From: VRUE01 sp963817945
Lineage (GTDB): Bacteria > Actinomycetota > Thermoleophilia > Solirubrobacterales > 70-9
Direction: 5' to 3'
Length of the DNA stretch: 64,000 nt
Assembly (NCBI GenBank): GCA_963817945.1
Contig: CAWFQH010000001.1
Location: 372,001-436,000 of the forward strand
Shown: positions 14,992 to 23,357 of the stretch, piece after piece
Layout of the letters: each line of letters starts with the position of its first letter
Numbering within the stretch: the stretch's first letter is position 1
Notes under the pieces: model-generated
What the model was told of the DNA's origin: nothing
The model's input: the letters and a program-made list of their open reading frames with translations, nothing else
Database searches by the model: none
Position numbers and translations under genes: made by a program

Positions 14992-16845
14992 TCAGAGCGC
15001 CTGATCGGCGGCGGCGACGATGCTGGCCGCGTCGATGCCAGCGGCGGCCAGCAGCTCGGCCGGGGGACCGCTGCCGGGCTTGCCGTTGACGGCGAGACGC
15101 GTAAGTGGCGCGGTCGAAGCGGCTCCGGCAAGGACGCCGGCGACGGTCTCGCCGATTCCGCCCTCCGGCCAGTGGTCCTCGACCGTGACGATCGCCCTGG
15201 TCTCGGCCGCCGCCTTCAGTAGAACATCGGCGTCGACTGGCTTGACCGAGTAGAGGTCGATCACGCGGGCCGCAATGCCCTTGCCGGCCAGCGCCTCGGC
15301 GGCGGCGAGGCATTCGTGCAAGGTGATGCCGGCGCCGACCAGGGTGACGGCGTCGTCCTCGCCGGAGCGCAGCGTGCGGCTGCCGCCGATCGCGAAACTC
15401 TCGCCGGGCTCGTAGATCGTCGGTGCCGCGCCGCGGGTCGTGCGCAGGTAGCTGATGCCGCGGTGCTGGCGCATCGCGTCGAGCAGCTGCACCGTCTGAT
15501 TGGGGTCGCACGGGTAGAGGACGACGCTGCCGAGGACGGCGCGCAGGGAGGCGATGTCCTCCAGCGCCATCTGCGAGGGCCCGTCCTCGCCGATCGAGAC
15601 GCCGACATGGGAACCGCAGAGCTTCAGGTCGGCTTCGGAGATCGCTGCCATGCGGACGAAGTCGTAGGCGCGGCTGAGGAAGGCGCCGAAGGAGGAGGCG
15701 AAGGGCTTCCAGCCGCGCACCTGCAGGCCGATTGCCGCGGCCACCATCTGCTGCTCGGCGATGTACATCTCGAAGAAACGGTCGGGATGCTTGGCTGCAA
15801 AGCGTTCGGCGTAGGTCGAGTTGCCGACCTCGCCGTCGAGCGCGACCACCCGCTCGTCGACCGACCCCAGCCAGGCGAGAGCGTCGCCGTAGGCGCCCCG
15901 GGTCGCGACCTTCTCGCCCAGCTCGTAGCTCGGCCGCTCGACGTCCGCGCGGGCGATCTCGTAGGACGGCGCCTGCTCAGGCGACTGGACGCTGACCCGC
16001 AGCGAGCGTTCGCCGCCCAGCTCTTCGATCGCTCCCTCGGCGTCGCCGAGCGGCTTGCCGTGGGCGTTTTCCTGGTCCTCGACGGCGGCCACACCGCGGC
16101 CCTTCTTGGTCCGAGCGAAGATCGCCGCCGGCCGGTCCGCCTCCAGTACTCGCCCGTAAGCCTCGTCGATCGCCTCGACGTCATGGCCGTCGATCTCCTG
16201 CACGTCCCAGCCGCAGGCGCTCGCTCGCGCGGCCAGCGAAGAGGTGTCCCACTCGTGCATGGTCGGGCCGCGCTGGCCGAGCCGGTTGACGTCGACTACC
16301 GCGATCAGATTGTCGAGGCCGACGTAGCCCGCGTGCTCGAAGGCCTCCCACATCGAGCCCTCGGCCAGCTCCGAGTCGCCACAGAGCGTCCAGACCCTGA
16401 AGTCGCCCTGCTCGAGGCGCTTGCCGGCGAGGGCGATGCCGATCGCGATCGGCAGCCCCTGGCCGAGCGAGCCGGTGGCGACGTCGACCCAGGGAAGTTC
16501 CGGCGTCGGGTGGCCTTCCATGCGGGAGCCGAATTTGCGAAAGCTGAGCAGCTCCTCGTCTTCGATGGCTCCCACCGCCTTGTAGAGGGCGTAGAGCAGC
16601 GGCGAGGCGTGCCCCTTGGAGAAGACCACGTGGTCGTTCGCCGGGTTCTCGGGCGCCGAGAAGTCGTAGCGCAGGTAGCGCGCGTAAAGCACCGCCATCA
16701 GGTCAGCGGCCGACATCGAGGAGGTTGGATGGCCGGAGTTGGCGGCTGCGGCAGCGCGGACGGAGTCGACACGAAGCTGCTGCGCCAGCTCCTGCAGTTG
16801 CTCGGGCGTGGTGGTGCTGTCGAGGGTCGCCTGGTCCGTGGACAC
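14992..16845 (-). CDS. tkt: Transketolase
   Basis: A thiamine-diphosphate enzyme of the pentose phosphate pathway, 617 aa, close to the short (animal-type) transketolases. The N-terminal part has SGHPTSSMSAADLMAVLYARYL and the ThDP motif CGDSELAEGSMWEAFEHAGYVGLDNLIAVVDVN. The pyrimidine domain has VALDGEVGNSTYAERFAAKHPDRFFEMYIAEQQMVAAAIGL, and a transketolase C-terminal domain closes the protein. GTG 16845 (VSTDQATLDS) is used since it lies 23 bp after the nadA stop and precedes the usual N-terminal helix. The frame is open further upstream only because nadA is shifted into it. Confidence 0.92.
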   Translation of the reverse strand: MSTDQATLDSTTTPEQLQELAQQLRVDSVRAAAAANSGHPTSSMSAADLMAVLYARYLRYDFSAPENPANDHVVFSKGHASPLLYALYKAVGAIEDEELLSFRKFGSRMEGHPTPELPWVDVATGSLGQGLPIAIGIALAGKRLEQGDFRVWTLCGDSELAEGSMWEAFEHAGYVGLDNLIAVVDVNRLGQRGPTMHEWDTSSLAARASACGWDVQEIDGHDVEAIDEAYGRVLEADRPAAIFARTKKGRGVAAVEDQENAHGKPLGDAEGAIEELGGERSLRVSVQSPEQAPSYEIARADVERPSYELGEKVATRGAYGDALAWLGSVDERVVALDGEVGNSTYAERFAAKHPDRFFEMYIAEQQMVAAAIGLQVRGWKPFASSFGAFLSRAYDFVRMAAISEADLKLCGSHVGVSIGEDGPSQMALEDIASLRAVLGSVVLYPCDPNQTVQLLDAMRQHRGISYLRTTRGAAPTIYEPGESFAIGGSRTLRSGEDDAVTLVGAGITLHECLAAAEALAGKGIAARVIDLYSVKPVDADVLLKAAAETRAIVTVEDHWPEGGIGETVAGVLAGAASTAPLTRLAVNGKPGSGPPAELLAAAGIDAASIVAAADQAL

Positions 16846-16868
16846 GGTGGACCGGACTCTACCTTCGG

Positions 16869-17883
16869 CTAGCCGATCGCGACCATCCGCTCGATCGGCA
16901 GCCGCGCCCGCTCGGCGATCTCGGTTGGGACGCTGACCTCGAACTTCATCTCGCGCAGGCCGTCGCGCAGCTTCGGCAGCGTGATCATCTTCATGTACTT
17001 GCAGTAGGCCATCCGGTTCGCCTCGACGAGGGTCGCCGCCGGGGCGGCCTGCTGCAGCGGGTGCAGCATCCCGTTCTCGGTAGCGACGATGAACTCCCCG
17101 TCGGGCTTCTCGGCAACGTAGTCGAGCATCTGCCCGGTTCGAAAGCATGTGCACTCCCTCCTCCTCCACTTCGCCGGCGGCGACGAACTCCATCACCTGG
17201 GTGACGCAGCCGCACTCGGGATGGACGAGGAACTCGGCGTTGGGGTGGGCAGCGCGCTGGGCCGCGATGTCGTCCGGGCGGATTCCCGCGTGGACGTGGC
17301 ACTCGCCTGGCCAGACGTGCATCGAGCGGCCGGTCTCGCGCTCGACGTAGGAGCCGAGCCACATGTCCGGCCCGAAGAGGATCTCGGTGTCGGGGCCGTG
17401 CTCGCGGAGGATGTGCTCGACGACCTTGACAGCGTTGGAGGAGGTGCAGCAGTAGTCGGTCTCCGCCTTCACCTCGGCCGAGGTGTTCACGTACATGACG
17501 ACGACCGCGTCCTCGCCGTGGCGGGCCTTCCAGTTGCGCAGCTCACTGACGGTGATCGAGTCGGCCAGCGAGCAGCCGGCGTCGGGATCGGGGATCAACA
17601 CGGTCTTCTCGGGCGAGAGGATCGAGGCCGTCTCGGCCATGAAGTGGACGCCGCAGAAGACGATGACCGAGGCATCGGACTCCGCCGCCCGCCGCGAGAG
17701 GCCGAGGGAGTCGCCGGTGTAGTCGGCGACCGCCTGGATCTCCGGCACCTGGTAGTTGTGGGCGAGGATCACCGCGTCGCGCTCGGCGGCGAGGGCGCGG
17801 ATCTCCTTGGAGAGCTCGCCGGCCTCCTCAGGCGCGAGGTCGAGCATCGGCACGGGTTCGTTGATCGTCGGCAGCTCTCTCAT
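16869..17883 (-). pseudogene. nadA: Quinolinate synthase NadA, split by a one-base frameshift
   Basis: Makes quinolinate from iminoaspartate and DHAP in de novo NAD synthesis. The first part (MRELPTINEPVPMLDLAPEEAG from ATG 17883, GAGGT upstream) carries VFCGVHFMAETASIL and WPGECHVHAGI, two of the three Fe-S cysteines. The frame then shifts after GVHMLS near 17138: deleting one base of GGTTCG on the plus strand restores MLSTGQMLDYVAEKPDG and the third cysteine in NRMAYCKYMKMITLPKL, ending at 16869. Read unshifted, the frame loses that cysteine and runs into transketolase. Either a sequencing error or a real inactivating change. It pairs metabolically with nadC at 19365; nadB is not in the window. 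Confidence 0.85.
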
Positions 17884-17976
17884 GGCTGTACCTCGGAACA
17901 CCCCGAAGGGCTCCACGGTCGTCTTATGTTCGCTGGCATGGCCTTGGCCTGAGTCCAGTCGAATGAACTGACTAGA

Positions 17977-18099
17977 AGTCTACCCCCTCGGCCCGCGGGT
18001 CCTGTCGCGGCGGCCCTCCCCCATGTGCTCGGACGCCTGCGGCGCCCTGCGCTATGGGGGACCCCCGCCACCACGCCACCCGCGGGAGGGGCGGAGACT
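17977..18099. terminator. Nested palindrome between the fpg-like gene and nadA
   Basis: Outer arms 17977-18000 and 18078-18099 pair (AGTCT ends and a CCCGCGGGT block) with a 2-nt bulge and two mismatches. An inner stem TCCCCCAT/ATGGGGGA is centred near 18036, with further GC pairing inside. The right arm reaches the fpg stop codon (TAA on the minus strand at 18101-18099). There is no T-run, so a simple intrinsic terminator is not certain. Confidence 0.5.
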
Positions 18100-18944
18100 T
18101 ACTTCAGCAAGCGTGAGAGGCGCCGGTCTTTGAGGATCCGGCCGCCGGTTTGCTCCTTGGGGCAGTAGTTGGTCTGGTGCTCCGAGAAGAAGACGGCCTC
18201 GATCGTGGTGCCGCAACGCGGACAGGGCTCGCCCTCGCGCTTGTGGATCCGCAGCGGCATCGGCAGCTTGTCCGGCAGGTCGTCGTCGATCGTCGCCTCG
18301 TAATGCTCGATCGCGTCGCCGAGCACGTGCAGCGCGGCGTGCAGGCGTGCAACCCCCTCGGTGTCGAGCTCGGATCCCTGTTTGAAGGGCGAGAGGCGCG
18401 CCTCCCAGAGGATCTCGTCGACCCAGGAGCGGCCGATGCCGGCGAGGTCTCGCTGGTGTCGCAGCAACGGATGCAGATGACGCGGCTGGTCGATCGCCGC
18501 GGCGAATGCCTTCAGCGGTGGTGGCGGCCACGCCTCCGGCCCGAGGCTTGCGACCATCTCGTCCTCGGCGACGGCCTCACTCGGCAACAGCTTCGCCCAA
18601 GCCCGCTGCTTAGTCCCGAACTCGCGCAGGCGCAGCTCGCGTCCGTCCTCGAGCCTGATCAGCACTCGCGAGGCCCGGTCTTTCATCGAGGCACGCTTCT
18701 CGGACAGTCGCAGTCGCCCCGCCGACATCAGGTGGATCAGGAGTGCCAACTCGCCGAACTCGACCACCGGCATCTTGCCGATCCGCCGGACGCCGCTCAG
18801 CTCTCTCCCCACCAGGGTTTCGAGCGACGGCTCGAAGGTCTTCATCACGTTCATCCCAGGAGCGAGAGCCGACTCGACGACGGCTCCCTTCGCCGCTGCC
18901 TCCAGCCGGCGCACCGTTATCTCGACCTCGGGCAACTCGGGCAT
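18099..18944 (-). CDS. Fpg/Nei family DNA glycosylase
   Basis: Base-excision repair enzyme that removes oxidised bases and nicks DNA by beta/delta elimination. 281 aa starting MPELPEVE, so the catalytic Pro2 and Glu3 are present, with a conserved Lys in RRIGKMPVVEF and the H2TH region DLAGIGRSWVDEILWEARLSP. The C-terminal zinc finger reads C241, C244, C261, but the fourth ligand position is Glu264 (NYCPKEQTGG) where CxxC is usual. Whether it cuts 8-oxoG (Fpg) or pyrimidines (Nei) cannot be settled here. It is followed by the nested palindrome, then nadA. Confidence 0.88.
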   Translation of the reverse strand: MPELPEVEITVRRLEAAAKGAVVESALAPGMNVMKTFEPSLETLVGRELSGVRRIGKMPVVEFGELALLIHLMSAGRLRLSEKRASMKDRASRVLIRLEDGRELRLREFGTKQRAWAKLLPSEAVAEDEMVASLGPEAWPPPPLKAFAAAIDQPRHLHPLLRHQRDLAGIGRSWVDEILWEARLSPFKQGSELDTEGVARLHAALHVLGDAIEHYEATIDDDLPDKLPMPLRIHKREGEPCPRCGTTIEAVFFSEHQTNYCPKEQTGGRILKDRRLSRLLK

Positions 18945-19004
18945 GCAGGAAGTCTGCCTCCTGCGCCCCGGCGGCGGCGGAAGCGCATGTTCTAGGCTTT
19001 TTTC

Positions 19005-19346
19005 ATGCGTACCGCCGCCGTGCTGCTCGCGATAACGGCTTTAGCTTCGCTCTCGTGGGCGGGCGCCGCCTCGGCAGCGACGCCGAAGACGACCGTCACC
19101 GTCGGCAACAACTTCTTCTCGCCGACCGCGAAGACGGTCAGCCGCGGCACGGAAGTGCTCTTCAGATGGGTGGGCGGGCTTCGCCACAACGTGGCCAAGA
19201 CCAAAGGTCCGGGTGGGCCGATCGAGTCGGGCCCGACGGCGAAACGCGGCGTCAATCTCGCGAAGCGTCTGCGGAAGTCCGGCACCTACCGGTTCATCTG
19301 CCGAATCCATCCGACCGAAATGAAACTGAAGCTGGTCGTGCGCTAA
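19005..19346 (+). CDS. Secreted cupredoxin (plastocyanin-like blue copper protein)
   Basis: 113 aa with an N-terminal signal peptide (AAVLLAITALASLSWAGAASA) and a small beta-barrel beginning TVTVGNNFFSPTAKTVSRGTEVLF. Type-1 copper ligands are visible: His in GGLRHNV and the Cys, His and Met of FICRIHPTEM. It probably carries electrons outside the membrane, but no partner oxidase adjoins. Start ATG 19005 lies 60 bp from the divergent fpg gene. Confidence 0.88.
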   Translation: MRTAAVLLAITALASLSWAGAASAATPKTTVTVGNNFFSPTAKTVSRGTEVLFRWVGGLRHNVAKTKGPGGPIESGPTAKRGVNLAKRLRKSGTYRFICRIHPTEMKLKLVVR

Positions 19347-19364
19347 CCGACGGCTATCGCCGGC

Positions 19365-20213
19365 TTAGACAGGCTCGAGCAGCAAGCTGAAATCGAGGTT
19401 CGGCGCCGAGTGAGTGAGGGCGCCAACCGAGATGAAGTCGACGCCGGTCTCGGCGATCTCGCGCACGGTCTCCAGGCTGACGCCGCCAGAGGCCTCCAGT
19501 GAGGGTGGCGCGGCGCCCCCCTCGGCGTCGCGCAGCCGCACCGCCTGGCGCAGTTCCCCTGCCTGCATGTTGTCGAGTAGCAGTCGCTCGGCGCCAGCCC
19601 CGAGTGCGTAGGCGATCTCGTCGAGATTGCGGCACTCAACCTCGATCGGAAGATCCGGGCGGGCGCTGCGAGCGGCATGAACGGCCCTCGCGACGCCGCC
19701 GGCGACGGCGACGTGGTTCTCCTTGATCAGGATCGCGTCGTGCAGGCCGAGGCGGTGGTTGCGGCCGCCGCCGGCGACGACGGCGGCCTTCTCCAGTTGA
19801 CGCAGGCCCGGCGTCGTCTTGCGCGTGTCGAGGATCTGGGCGCGGGTCCCGGCCACACATTTGACGAAGCGGGCGGTCGACGTGGCGACGCCGGAAAGGT
19901 GCCCGAGGAAGTTGAGGGCCGTGCGCTCGGCTGCCAACAGGGCACGGGCGGGCCCGACTGCGAGTGCCACCTCGGCCGGTACCTCCTCGCGCCACTGGCC
20001 CTCGACCACGAGGTTGTCAACGTCCTCGGCCCCGCACTGCCGCATCGCTTCGCTCACCGCGGCGAGCCCGAAGACGACCCCCGGCTGCTTCTGCACGATC
20101 CGCGCCCGCGCCCGCGCGCCTGCCGGCACCGTCGCTTCAGAGGTGACGTCGCCGGGGCCGACATCCTCGGCCAGCGCCCGCGCCACCTGGCTTGTCAGCG
20201 ATTCGCCCTTCAA
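19365..20213 (-). CDS. nadC: Nicotinate-nucleotide pyrophosphorylase (carboxylating) NadC
   Basis: Converts quinolinate and PRPP to nicotinate mononucleotide, the last step of the de novo branch begun by NadA. 282 aa with EDVGPGDVTSEATVP, ERTALNFLGHLSGVAT, LDTRKTTPGLRQLEKAAVVAGGGRNHRLGLHDAILIKENH and IEVECRNLDE. The start is TTG 20213 with no ATG nearby. A sequence resembling the operator of the neighbouring regulator (CTACTTGCAA half-site) lies 4-27 bp upstream, so control by that regulator is likely. Confidence 0.95.
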   Translation of the reverse strand: MKGESLTSQVARALAEDVGPGDVTSEATVPAGARARARIVQKQPGVVFGLAAVSEAMRQCGAEDVDNLVVEGQWREEVPAEVALAVGPARALLAAERTALNFLGHLSGVATSTARFVKCVAGTRAQILDTRKTTPGLRQLEKAAVVAGGGRNHRLGLHDAILIKENHVAVAGGVARAVHAARSARPDLPIEVECRNLDEIAYALGAGAERLLLDNMQAGELRQAVRLRDAEGGAAPPSLEASGGVSLETVREIAETGVDFISVGALTHSAPNLDFSLLLEPV

Positions 20214-20216
20214 GTC

Positions 20217-20240
20217 TTATTGCATGTAGTTGCAAGTAGA
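20217..20240. promoter_or_regulatory. Putative operator at the nadC promoter
   Basis: On the minus strand CTACTTGCAA is followed by TGCAATAAG after a short spacer. This is an imperfect version of the perfect palindrome at 21669-21691: the first half-site is identical, the second has two changes and the spacer differs by one base. It lies between the regulator's 3' end and the nadC TTG start. Confidence 0.5.
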
Positions 20241-20253
20241 GCTGGGTGTCCGC

Positions 20254-21666
20254 TCACTTGGTCCTCAGCCTCCAATAGGCCCGCGGATCTTTTGGAGACT
20301 TGCCCACCCACTCGACGATCCCAGCGTCCCTCAAGGCGACAAGCTCGCGCTGTACGACAGGACGGGAGACACCGAGGATGTCCTTTATATCGCCGGTGCT
20401 CAAGCGACCCGCCGACCGCAGCGCTGCCGTGATCGTCCTAGCGCTCTCCGGCAGCCCCGCATCGAGCTTGCGATCGACCGGCTCGGCGAGCAGCGTCAAC
20501 TCCACGCTGCCGGAGGTCTGCCGATAAACCGGGTCCGTCAGCCCGGCATGCCGCATCTCTTCGAAGATGCGGCGGATCCCCTCGCCCAGCTCCTGCCCGA
20601 AGTTGAGGTCAGCGCACACGCGGGCAATCCGGGGATTGCGTGCAAAGCGGGTGGTCTGCAGAGGATCGACGAGATCGACGAGGCCGGGGAATCTCCCCGG
20701 ACTTGAGACCTCGATCCTGTCGTCGAAGATCTCAACGCGGATGTGATCGCCGACCATGCTGTAGGAGCGATGGACGACGGCGTTGACGATGCCCTCCAAC
20801 CACGCGTCCTCCGGCACCAGTGGGACATCGCCGAAACGGCCACTCGACCGCAGGGCACGTCGAATCGGCTGTAGTCGCGCCACCTCCTCACGCGCACTCA
20901 GCAGCTGGCGCGGGATCGGTCCTTCTATGCGAATGTCCTCGAGCAATTGCTGACGAGCGCCGCTTCCCCGCTCCTGTCCTCGATAGCGAAGAACTCTGAC
21001 GAACGCCTCGGGAAAGAAAGCTTGAGGTGCTTCGGCGAACAGCAGGCAGCCGGCAATGGTCAGCTCCGCCTCCGCCGAAAGCCCTCGGGCCCGCAGCATT
21101 CGTTCCGAGTCGGGCGCCTTGATTGCCGTCGCGTATTCCGCCAGCAACGCGCTATCCAGAAGGTCGAAACCAGCCCCCTCGACACGCCGCGCCTCGTAGC
21201 TGGCCTGGCCCTTGTCGTAGAGCAGCTCTTGGCGCTGGGTGAAGCCGAGCCGACGGTTCTCGTCACCCACACGAAGGAAGACTTCGTCTTTTTGATTGAC
21301 ATGGACGACATCGCTCGAATCGATTTCAAAGACGAGAAGATCATTGGGATCTCCGTTGCTATCGATGCATTCGACGGAGCGATGCCGCGCGGGGACGGGC
21401 GGGTGGCAGAAATCAATGTTCGCCTGCATCTGAGCATCGAGACGGCCGGGCGTCTGGCTGGCCCCCTCCACCGTGCCGTCGTGGAAACCCACCATCAGAA
21501 GACCCCCGTCAGCGTTGGCAAAGCCGATCAAGGCGTTGGCGAGGTCCCGGGGGGCGATGCGATTCGACTTTCGCTCGAACCACTGGCTCTCCGGAAGCGC
21601 CAGGAGAGCGGGGCCCATATGCTCGACGGGTCCATTCAAGGTCTTTTCGGCTGCAACCATACCCAT
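20254..21666 (-). CDS. AlbA_2 (Schlafen-like) ATP-binding transcriptional regulator with C-terminal winged helix
   Basis: 470 aa. The N-terminal AlbA_2 domain is recognisable from SQWFERKSNRIAPRDLANALIGFANADGGLLMVGFHDG. The middle has the GHKL-like region WLEGIVNAVVHRSYSMVGDHIRVEIFDDRIEVSSPGRFPG. The C-terminal 60 residues form a winged helix (GRLSTGDIKDILGVSRPVVQRELVALRDAGIVEW). ATG 21666 is 2 bp past a perfect 23-bp palindrome, and a similar site lies at nadC directly downstream, so autoregulation and control of nadC are inferred. A TTG 12 bp earlier is inside the palindrome and less likely. The ligand is unknown. Confidence 0.85.
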   Translation of the reverse strand: MGMVAAEKTLNGPVEHMGPALLALPESQWFERKSNRIAPRDLANALIGFANADGGLLMVGFHDGTVEGASQTPGRLDAQMQANIDFCHPPVPARHRSVECIDSNGDPNDLLVFEIDSSDVVHVNQKDEVFLRVGDENRRLGFTQRQELLYDKGQASYEARRVEGAGFDLLDSALLAEYATAIKAPDSERMLRARGLSAEAELTIAGCLLFAEAPQAFFPEAFVRVLRYRGQERGSGARQQLLEDIRIEGPIPRQLLSAREEVARLQPIRRALRSSGRFGDVPLVPEDAWLEGIVNAVVHRSYSMVGDHIRVEIFDDRIEVSSPGRFPGLVDLVDPLQTTRFARNPRIARVCADLNFGQELGEGIRRIFEEMRHAGLTDPVYRQTSGSVELTLLAEPVDRKLDAGLPESARTITAALRSAGRLSTGDIKDILGVSRPVVQRELVALRDAGIVEWVGKSPKDPRAYWRLRTK

Positions 21667-21668
21667 AG

Positions 21669-21691
21669 CTACTTGCAATTATTGCAAGTAG
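21669..21691. promoter_or_regulatory. Perfect palindromic operator upstream of the AlbA_2 regulator
   Basis: Two 11-bp arms, CTACTTGCAAT and its reverse complement, around a single T. It sits between the regulator (minus) and the ECF sigma gene (plus), ending 2 bp from the regulator ATG. A binding protein here would block translation-start-proximal transcription and might also affect the sigma gene 47 bp away. Confidence 0.65.
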
Positions 21692-21737
21692 ACGAGAAGC
21701 TCACGTTTTCGGGCGGCGCCGCGTTTAATCCAGTGAC

Positions 21738-22214
21738 TTGACCGCACCAGTCCAGACCGCGCTGCCCCCGTTCCAAGCCCTGCTCGACCAGCACGCCGCT
21801 GACGTGATGGCGGTGCTGCGCGGAGCTGTCGGCCGTGCCGATGCCGAGGACTGCTTTCAGGAGACCTTTCTCGCGGCCCTGCGGGCCTATCCCAAGCTGA
21901 ACGACTCCAGCAACCTGCGCGGCTGGCTGCTGACGATCGCCCACCGCAAGGCGATCGACCACCACCGAGCTAACGGGCGCCGCCCGCTGCCGGTCGCCGA
22001 GCCGGCGGAGACGCCGGTGCTCGACCCGGAGCCTGGCTCCGGAATCTGGAGCGTCGTCGGGGCGCTGCCGCCAAAGCAGCGGGCGGCGGTGGCCCTCCGC
22101 TACGCCTGTGACCTCCCCCACGCCGAGATCGCCGCCGCGCTCGGCTGTTCGCCCGAGGCGGCGCGGCGCAGTCTCCACGAGGGAATGAAGCGACTGAGAA
22201 AGGAGCTGGCATGA
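21738..22214 (+). CDS. ECF-type RNA polymerase sigma factor
   Basis: 158 aa with region 2 (DAEDCFQETFLAALRAYPKLNDSSNLRGWLLTIAHRKAIDHHRANGRRP) and region 4 (LPPKQRAAVALRYACDLPHAEIAAALGCSPEAARRSLHEGMKRLRKEL), the usual two-domain ECF layout. The start is TTG 21738, without a good ribosome site, so it could be leaderless. Its stop overlaps the ogt ATG (ATGA, 22211-22214). No anti-sigma gene is adjacent; the coupling to an alkyltransferase hints at a DNA-alkylation response. Confidence 0.88.
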   Translation: MTAPVQTALPPFQALLDQHAADVMAVLRGAVGRADAEDCFQETFLAALRAYPKLNDSSNLRGWLLTIAHRKAIDHHRANGRRPLPVAEPAETPVLDPEPGSGIWSVVGALPPKQRAAVALRYACDLPHAEIAAALGCSPEAARRSLHEGMKRLRKELA

Positions 22215-22777
22215 AGGCCGAACTGCAGCGCCTCGCCGAGCGCGCCTCCACGGAGGGGCTGCTCGACGTCGCCTACGCGACCACCGACTCACCCTTCGGC
22301 AAGCTGCTGCTGGCGCGCACGCCGCGCGGCCTGGTCCGGGTGAGCCTGCCGGCCTACGACCCTGGGGAGACGCTGGAGGAGCTGGCTGCGCGGATCTCGC
22401 CGCGGGTGCTGGAGGCCCCGGCGGGGCTCGACGAGGCGCGGCGCCAGCTCGACCTCTACTTCGAAGCCAAGCTGACCGAGTTCGACCTGCCGCTCGACTG
22501 GCGGCTCACGCAGGGCTTTCGCGGCAAGGTGCAGCGCCAGATCGCCCGCATCCCCTACGGCCAGACCCGCAGCTACATGCAGCTGGCCGCCAGCGCCGGC
22601 AACGAGCGCGCCGTCCGCGCAGCCGGCACCGCCTGCGGCTCCAACCCGATCCCGATCGTCGTCCCCTGCCACCGCGTCTTGCGCAGCGGTGGCGGCCTCG
22701 GCGGCTACGGCGGGGGGCTGCCGATGAAGCGGGCACTGTTGGAGCTGGAGGGCGTCTTGCGGGACCCTCGCGACTAG
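22211..22777 (+). CDS. ogt: Methylated-DNA--[protein]-cysteine S-methyltransferase
   Basis: Suicide repair protein that moves alkyl groups from O6-alkylguanine to its own cysteine. 188 aa with an N-terminal ribonuclease-like domain starting near YATTDSPFGKLLLARTPRGLVRVSLP, DNA-binding helix region RIPYGQTRSYMQLAASAGNERAVRAAGTACGSNPIPI, and the active site VVPCHRVLRSGGGLGGYGGGLPMKR. It is translationally coupled to the upstream sigma factor by a 4-bp overlap. There is no Ada-type regulatory domain. Confidence 0.95.
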   Translation: MKAELQRLAERASTEGLLDVAYATTDSPFGKLLLARTPRGLVRVSLPAYDPGETLEELAARISPRVLEAPAGLDEARRQLDLYFEAKLTEFDLPLDWRLTQGFRGKVQRQIARIPYGQTRSYMQLAASAGNERAVRAAGTACGSNPIPIVVPCHRVLRSGGGLGGYGGGLPMKRALLELEGVLRDPRD

Positions 22778-22838
22778 CGTCCAAAACTCCCTGCTCTCGC
22801 TAAAGAACCGCGTGCCCGCAGCCGATGCCTGGGGGCCG

Positions 22839-23357
22839 ATGGCGACGAGACTCCTGCCCCTCGCCCTTTTGTTTCTGATCTGCGCGGCAGTGCCGGCCGC
22901 TGCGATCGCGGTCGAGACGCCAGTGGGCAATATCCCGATCCTCGCGCTCGACGAAGAAGAACCCGAAGCCGAAGCTGCGGCGGAAGAACCCGAAGAAGAA
23001 TGCGAAGAAGTCGAAGAAGGCGTCGAAGAATGCGAAGAAGCGGAGCCCGACGCCCCGCGCGCCGATCGCAGCTCGGCTGAAGCGTGCCTGCTGAGGAGCG
23101 CCCGCGGCCATGCAAGCCTCGACTCACGCGGGAAGCTGAAGCTGACGATCGGCTACACGACCTATGAACCGGTCAAGGCAAGGATCAAGGTTGGTCATGT
23201 CGCGACGCTCCAGCGCCATCTCGGCCGCAGCGGCGTCCTGCGGATCACGAAGAAGCTGGGCGCAAAACGCGGGAAGCGGCTCGTCGTCACGATCGAGATT
23301 CCGTCGGCGAGGAATGCCGGCTGCCCGTCCCGGCGCCTCGCGCTTTCTCTGCGCTAG
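22839..23357 (+). CDS. Secreted protein with acidic repeat region
   Basis: 172 aa from ATG 22839, giving a signal peptide (MATRLLPLALLFLICAAVPAAAIA). A 60-residue Glu-rich block follows (EEPEAEAAAEEPEEECEEVEEG) with two cysteines, then a C-terminal basic domain with predicted beta strands (GKLKLTIGYTTYEPVKARIKVG, KRLVVTIEIPS) and two more cysteines. Family not recognised. Its 3' end overlaps the convergent esterase gene by 4 bp. ATG 22812 is possible but spoils the signal. Confidence 0.65.
   Translation: MATRLLPLALLFLICAAVPAAAIAVETPVGNIPILALDEEEPEAEAAAEEPEEECEEVEEGVEECEEAEPDAPRADRSSAEACLLRSARGHASLDSRGKLKLTIGYTTYEPVKARIKVGHVATLQRHLGRSGVLRITKKLGAKRGKRLVVTIEIPSARNAGCPSRRLALSLR

Noticed and set aside
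14992..17916. One 974-residue open frame joining NadA to transketolase
   Set aside because: The join is made by a one-base shift in nadA. The proper NadA C-terminus lies in the next frame and transketolase has its own GTG start after the nadA stop.
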